This document shows, piece by piece, positions 59,571 to 64,000 of a stretch of DNA of 64,000 bases. Source of the DNA: Rallus limicola (lineage: Eukaryota > Chordata > Aves > Gruiformes > Rallidae); assembly GCA_022605955.1 (NCBI GenBank), contig JAKCOZ010000058.1:2914001-2978000 (forward strand), read 5' to 3'. Positions within the stretch are counted from its first letter, which is position 1. Each line of letters starts with the position of its first letter. Both the position numbers and the translations under genes were made by a program. Under the pieces are notes generated by a model. The model saw only the letters and a program-made list of their open reading frames with translations, was not told where the DNA came from and made no database searches.

Positions 59571-61916
59571 CTCTGCCTTCCTCCGGTGGAAGCGTGTGGT
59601 TGGTGTGCTCATCCTTTGAAAGGCACCAGCTGCTTTAAAAACACAAAACTCGGGCCTTACTTAACTAGCATGGCAATTGGCATTTGGTAGGTTTTGCTTG
59701 ATTTTTTTCATCATCTCCAAGTTCAGTTCTCCCACTGATTTCCCAGTAAGATGGGAAGCCAGGAGTGTTGAACACAGGGATATCTCTATCTTAAACTCAG
59801 TTTGGAATTTTGAGCACAGAGCTCTTGGCAGATATTTCCCTACTGACAATTTTTAAAACGTAATTGTTATGACAGGCCATGCAAAATATATGCTACTGAA
59901 TCTCAGCCCTTCTAATTTGCAGCAATTCATGGGGAAAAAACAGAATACAGCATTAGCTGATGAGCTTTATGCCTCTCATTGATTTCAGTTAACTTCATGC
60001 TTCCTTTGGGCAGATGAGAATTATATAGGCAGAACCTATATAATGCCAAGGGCAGGCATTTGTTAATTGCATTCATTAATTACATCGACTCTGCTGAATG
60101 GCATTCTCAAATGTGAAAACATGCAAACCGTTCAGCCACATATATTTGTATTAAAAATGCAAAGCCTTTAGCTGATGATTTAAACAAAGACATAACTGGA
60201 CTATCAGTTTAAATAGCAAAGGGAGGGACATTCACAGCTTAACATTTTAGCAAATGATCAGACTAAACTCAGTATGTAAATCAGAGTCCAGCACAAAACT
60301 AAATTGCCAATAAAGACATCTGAACTTTTATTAAAGAGAAAGACAAATAAGTAATTAAATATAAATTGGAAGTAAATGAAGTATAAATTGTTAAGACTTT
60401 GTTTTATTAGCAGATCTTTACTCTTTTCCCTTTGTCTGTTTCAAGGACAATGTCCACAGGGCTAGATCACAAAGCTGGCCCCAATTCTTCTGTTGTGAAA
60501 AATTGGCAGGGATGGGCTGGAGTTGATTTCCTTCATGCATCACCCTGCTTGTTCATGAATACCACTGTGAAAGAAAGAATGTTTGCAAAAGAGAGCATAG
60601 GTTTTCTTGTGTCTATTTTGTCCATACAGTTTTGCTGTAGTGGAAGCACAGGCCCTAAATATTTCTCTGATCAACTTAGGTGGATGTTCAAAAGCTGTGC
60701 CCTGAAGCACTACATCCAAGTTTCTGAAATGAAATTGGAGAGAAGATGAGGAAGGAAAAAAGATATGGAAATATTAACAGATGGATGAAGGAGGAGATCT
60801 GAGCAGGAAGGCAGGAAAGGAGCTGCTCTCTGTTCAGGCCACTGCTGGGTAAGGATATTGGCAGGGTCAGTGTAAGAAAGACCCAGGGTCTGCAAGAGAT
60901 GGTGGGTGAAGAGACTATAGCAATGGTGATGAAGTGCTGAGAGGCTTGTCACTTGCAGCCCTGCTGAGTGCTGTTGCTCTCCACTCTTCATTCTCCTGAT
61001 CCTTGAATGAGTCTAAACTCTGATATAGCCATCTTCTGTTCACCTTCTTTATTGCTTGTGACCTTAACACTGGCCTTGAGTGGTGTCAGAAGGTGTTTGA
61101 ATGTGAGCTCATCCAGTCTGGAGGCCTCAACTTTTAAAAACTTAATTTTTAAAAAATGTGTTGGATTCAGTTTCTTCCTCTTTAGGCAGCTTGGAGCACA
61201 CTTAAATAGCTTCTCACAGGAAATGGGCTGTGACTGCCAGTGATGGCGGTCTGCTTTTCTCTAGAGCTGAGAGCATCCACATGAGACTACTGCACCCTAA
61301 GACAAACCAATCCTTTAAAATACAGACTGAAATGCAACGAACTGGGAGTGTAGTGGTTAAGATCAGTTCTTGAGGAATTGATTTTTTTCATTTTGGAGCT
61401 GTCAGCCTGACAAATCTGAGGGAGAGAGGGGAAAGTCCTTTGAGGAAATCCATTACCTGCCTAAAGATGTTTTCATATAAATGACTCATCACCATTATAA
61501 AACTTTTAATTAAGGGTGTATCTCAAACAACCTACTGATAACCTTTGTTATGTCCATAGGCCCTGCAATGCAAGAGTCCAACTGGGGCTTAAGATGGAAT
61601 GTTAAGATTCAATGGGAGCAGATTGCTGTGTATCTTGAAGGCAGAAGGAGATGCTAAAAGGCTGTACCTTGAATTTCTGGCTCTATCAACTGTCCTGCTA
61701 ACTGGTGTTTTCTCACCTTTATAGCACTCTCCTGAATGGGTCTCTTGATAGCTTCTTCTTTAAATGCCACTTCTTTTATACTTCAGGGACCCTTTGGGCA
61801 GGGGAAAGGCGTGCATTCATGGTCACACCACAGCATGTTGACCTGAAGCCCTGGTGGTGCATAGCCTCAGAGTCACTTGAAGACACATTGCTTACGTAGC
61901 ACTGTTCTCCTTTCAG
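59179..61916 (+). other. ETFBKMT: ETFBKMT intron 1 (inferred)
   Basis: About 2.7 kb of mostly AT-rich sequence after the CpG island, ending in a pyrimidine tract and acceptor (CTCCTTTCAG at 61907-61916). It contains a 10-bp perfect inverted repeat with a 5-base loop at 60020-60044 and no coding frame of note. Confidence 0.55.
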
Positions 61917-62033
61917 GAATTGTCATCCATCAGTATGAAAACCACCACCCTGTGAATGTTTCAAGCTTTCTGCCTCATCACTTACTTCACACTGCTCTGA
62001 ATTCTTCTGAGGAAGGTTTGTCCTTGGGGAGAC
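61917..62033 (+). other. ETFBKMT: 5' UTR in ETFBKMT exon 2 with two short uORFs
   Basis: Sequence between the likely acceptor at 61916 and the coding start at 62034. It contains two complete upstream ORFs set end to end: 6 codons plus stop at 61935-61955, and 14 codons plus stop at 61956-62000, the stop and next start reading TGAATG. If the exon boundary is right, both would be in the mRNA leader and could lower translation of the main frame. Confidence 0.6.
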
Positions 62034-62341
62034 ATGGTCTTCTCTGGCTGGAAGCAGCTCCTCTTTGTGAGCAGGCAGACCACCTTTTCCAAGGCTTGGA
62101 GGAGCCCCTCTCTGCACTGGAAGTGCTCCTACCATTGGAATGCGGGCAAGTCTCTGGACCCCGAAGTGAGAGCATTTTTGGAGGAGAACACAGAGGTCAC
62201 CAGCAGTGGGCACCTCACACCTGAGATACGACTGCGCCTCCTTACCCCTCGATGCAGGTTCTGGAGGGAAAAACCTGACCTGTGGCCTTATGGGGACCCG
62301 TTCTGGGCAATTTACTGGCCAGGAGGCCAAGCCCTCTCCAG
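62034..62341 (+). CDS. ETFBKMT: ETFBKMT (METTL20), first coding exon (partial gene)
   Basis: Encodes the N-terminal 102 residues plus two bases of the mitochondrial lysine methyltransferase that methylates the beta subunit of electron transfer flavoprotein next to its recognition loop. The segments LDPEVRAFLEENTEVTSS, LTPEIRLRLLTPRCRFW and DPFWAIYWPGGQALSR match vertebrate ETFBKMT closely. Residues 1-40 are rich in Lys, Arg, Ser and aromatics with few acidic residues, as for a mitochondrial targeting peptide. The start ATG has G at -3 and G at +4. The exon ends CAG followed by GTATGC at 62342, a phase-2 donor. The SAM-binding glycine motif and the rest of the seven-beta-strand fold (about 160 more residues) are encoded beyond the window. 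Confidence 0.95.
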
Positions 62342-64000
62342 GTATGCAGCATGCATATTAAGTCCAGACTGCTGTGGGCCAGGGTATCAGACCTGGCTCT
62401 GCTTGTAGTGATTCTTAGCAATGTGTATTTGCCTCGTATAAGTGCATTATTGGTGGTTCTCTCTGCTTATACAGGAGAGATGCAATCTCCGATGGTTGGC
62501 AGTGAAGTTTCAGCACCTGCTGTATATAGAATAACTTGTGGCTCTTAAGTTGAAAGCTGTTGTCTTTGCTAGTGATGCATGTGTTGGCAATGGGGCTGAA
62601 TTTGGATCTGTGGAAGGGCTGTGCAGTTGCCATCAGAACCTAGTGAGGTGTTTAATTGTGTCACACATTGTCACTCCAAACAGGAGGATTGCTATTTTGT
62701 TGTAACACATGGGAGGTATTTTTGGTAGGAGACAGACAGGATTGTGGATATGTGTCTGTTGAGAAAAGCACTGTAATGCTGGTATACTCGGTTGTGCTGC
62801 TTGGCCTGAATCAGGCCTTACTGCCAAGCCTTATTGAGGCTGCCTTTTAGTCACGTCAGAGATCACATTTTGATTTTGGCCACTTAATGTCAAGATGTCT
62901 TTAATGTTACTGATTTCCAGGAACTACTTTGAGTTCTTTTATTCTGTACAATCAAATCTCTTGCTTTGAACAGCAGAAAAAGTTCATAAATGTTACAGCA
63001 AAGAACAAGCTGTCGAACATTCCCCACATTGGTGAACGGGAAGGATCTGAAGTGAAGGCTTTGCTGGTTTTCTCCAAGAAAGCATAACTAAGAAGGCATT
63101 TTTGACCAGGAAAAAGATTAGTCTTAAATTGTGAGTTGAATAGCCTGCTGTGTAGATGAACTAGAGCGGTCCTCAACATTGCATAATTAAATGGGGTAAA
63201 GTACTCTTTACATTTTGTAAAATGATTCATACGCCCTGATATTTGGGGAACAATAGTAATTACCTGACACTTCACCACTTTATTGACTAACAGTTTATGC
63301 ACTTTTTTGATATACTGGCAATGTCAGAAATTAGCTGCATAATCTGAAAAAGTAAGAACAAAAAGGGAGCATGAAAACATGCTGCTTCCATAACTGTGAT
63401 TGTACCACAGCTGGCATTTCCACAACATAAGGAGTCTCCCATTTCAAGCTATTCCTCTTGGTGTAACCTATGATACCTCGTAAACCCCACATGACAGCCA
63501 GCAGTCTCCAACAGCAGTGTAATGGACCATGTACATGCCAAGGGATACAGTGGGTTCTAGTTGTCCTAAGTCACCACAATTGTTAGTAGTAACTTGAGAA
63601 CCACTCGGCTGCAAGCAAGACATTTTCAACAGTAGATCAGGTCATGCTCTGCACAAGTTACTGCTGGAAAGTCACTGCAGATCCACACAGAGCCCCTGGA
63701 AAGGGGAGCATTTGCTGTGGAGATCCAATCCCTGTCCTCTTCCTTGTTGGTAAACTAGGGGCTGTTCTCAGAGAAGGAATGGCTTAGGATGAGTGCTGCC
63801 CAACAGCTGAGTTGCTCAGCCTCTGCACAAAGGTCCTGCCTGCATGCCCTCAGAAAAGAACATCTGAGATGTACTACTACTGCTCTCTGAAGTAGAGGTG
63901 TATTACTACTCCTACAGAGAGTAGTAGTACTCTGCTTCAGAGAGTAGGTGCAACAGTAACGCACTGGGTGCCAGACATCATAGGAGAATGTGATTTTTTT
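62342..64000 (+). other. ETFBKMT: ETFBKMT intron 2 (start of)
   Basis: No frame resembling the following ETFBKMT segment (the SAM-binding core) is found up to the window end, so the next exon lies outside. The sequence is AT-rich and unremarkable except for a cluster of overlapping inverted repeats at 63871-63945. Confidence 0.7.
63871..63945. repeat. Overlapping inverted repeats of TACTAC / CTCTGAAG
   Basis: GTACTACTAC and the following CTCTCTG at 63871-63889 can pair with CAGAGAGTAGTAGTAC at 63915-63930, with a 3-base bulge. CTCTGAAG near 63885 can also pair with CTTCAGAG near 63935. The same few motifs appear several times in both orientations within 75 bases. Confidence 0.8.

Noticed and set aside
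61877..62224. 115-codon plus-strand frame overlapping the ETFBKMT exon
   Set aside because: Different phase from the conserved ETFBKMT frame, and it starts within the presumed intron.

Overview
This is vertebrate nuclear DNA, almost certainly from a bird. It has CR1-type LINE 3' ends with the avian TTCTATGATTCT tail, a large LTR of a family I recognise as widespread in birds, T/G-rich homopolymer tracts, two CpG islands, and short exons separated by long non-coding stretches. The LTR family hints at a neoavian rather than a chicken-like bird, but that is inference. Only two host coding exons can be supported.

Layout. (1) On the minus strand, the CpG island at about 46.65-47.95 kb holds the promoter, 5' UTR and first coding exon of DENND5B, a Rab guanine-nucleotide exchange factor. 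The exon ends at a clear GT donor at 47033/47032. No further DENND5B exon was found down to position 1, so the left 47 kb is read as DENND5B intron 1. (2) That intron carries a 1.15-kb solo LTR (234-1384), a young, complete but gene-depleted endogenous retrovirus (7862-12171), CR1 fragments at 15.4, 21.3-21.9 and 28.8-29.1 kb, and a second, 3'-truncated LTR of the same family (about 30531-31627). All of these lie antisense to DENND5B. (3) About 47.5-58.9 kb is intergenic, with no gene I can support but two adjacent perfect hairpins at 54.3-54.4 kb. (4) On the plus strand, the CpG island at about 58.9-59.57 kb is the likely promoter and non-coding exon 1 of ETFBKMT (METTL20), the mitochondrial ETF-beta lysine methyltransferase. 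Its first coding exon is at 62034-62341, and the rest of the gene lies beyond the right edge.

The two genes are divergently transcribed, about 12 kb apart, in the same neighbour relationship as on human chromosome 12p. They do not work in one pathway: DENND5B acts in Rab-dependent membrane traffic, and ETFBKMT modifies a mitochondrial flavoprotein.

The most distinctive element is the provirus at 7.86-12.17 kb. It has near-identical LTRs, a 5-bp target duplication (CACAC), a primer binding site matching tRNA-Ser over 20 nt, a 1-kb leader of about seven tandem repeats, no gag, only a scrap of pol (RNase H), and a broken env remnant. It looks like a non-autonomous, recently mobilised retrovirus. 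A 22-bp perfect hairpin with a 4-nt loop at 39.2 kb is the strongest unexplained small-scale signal.
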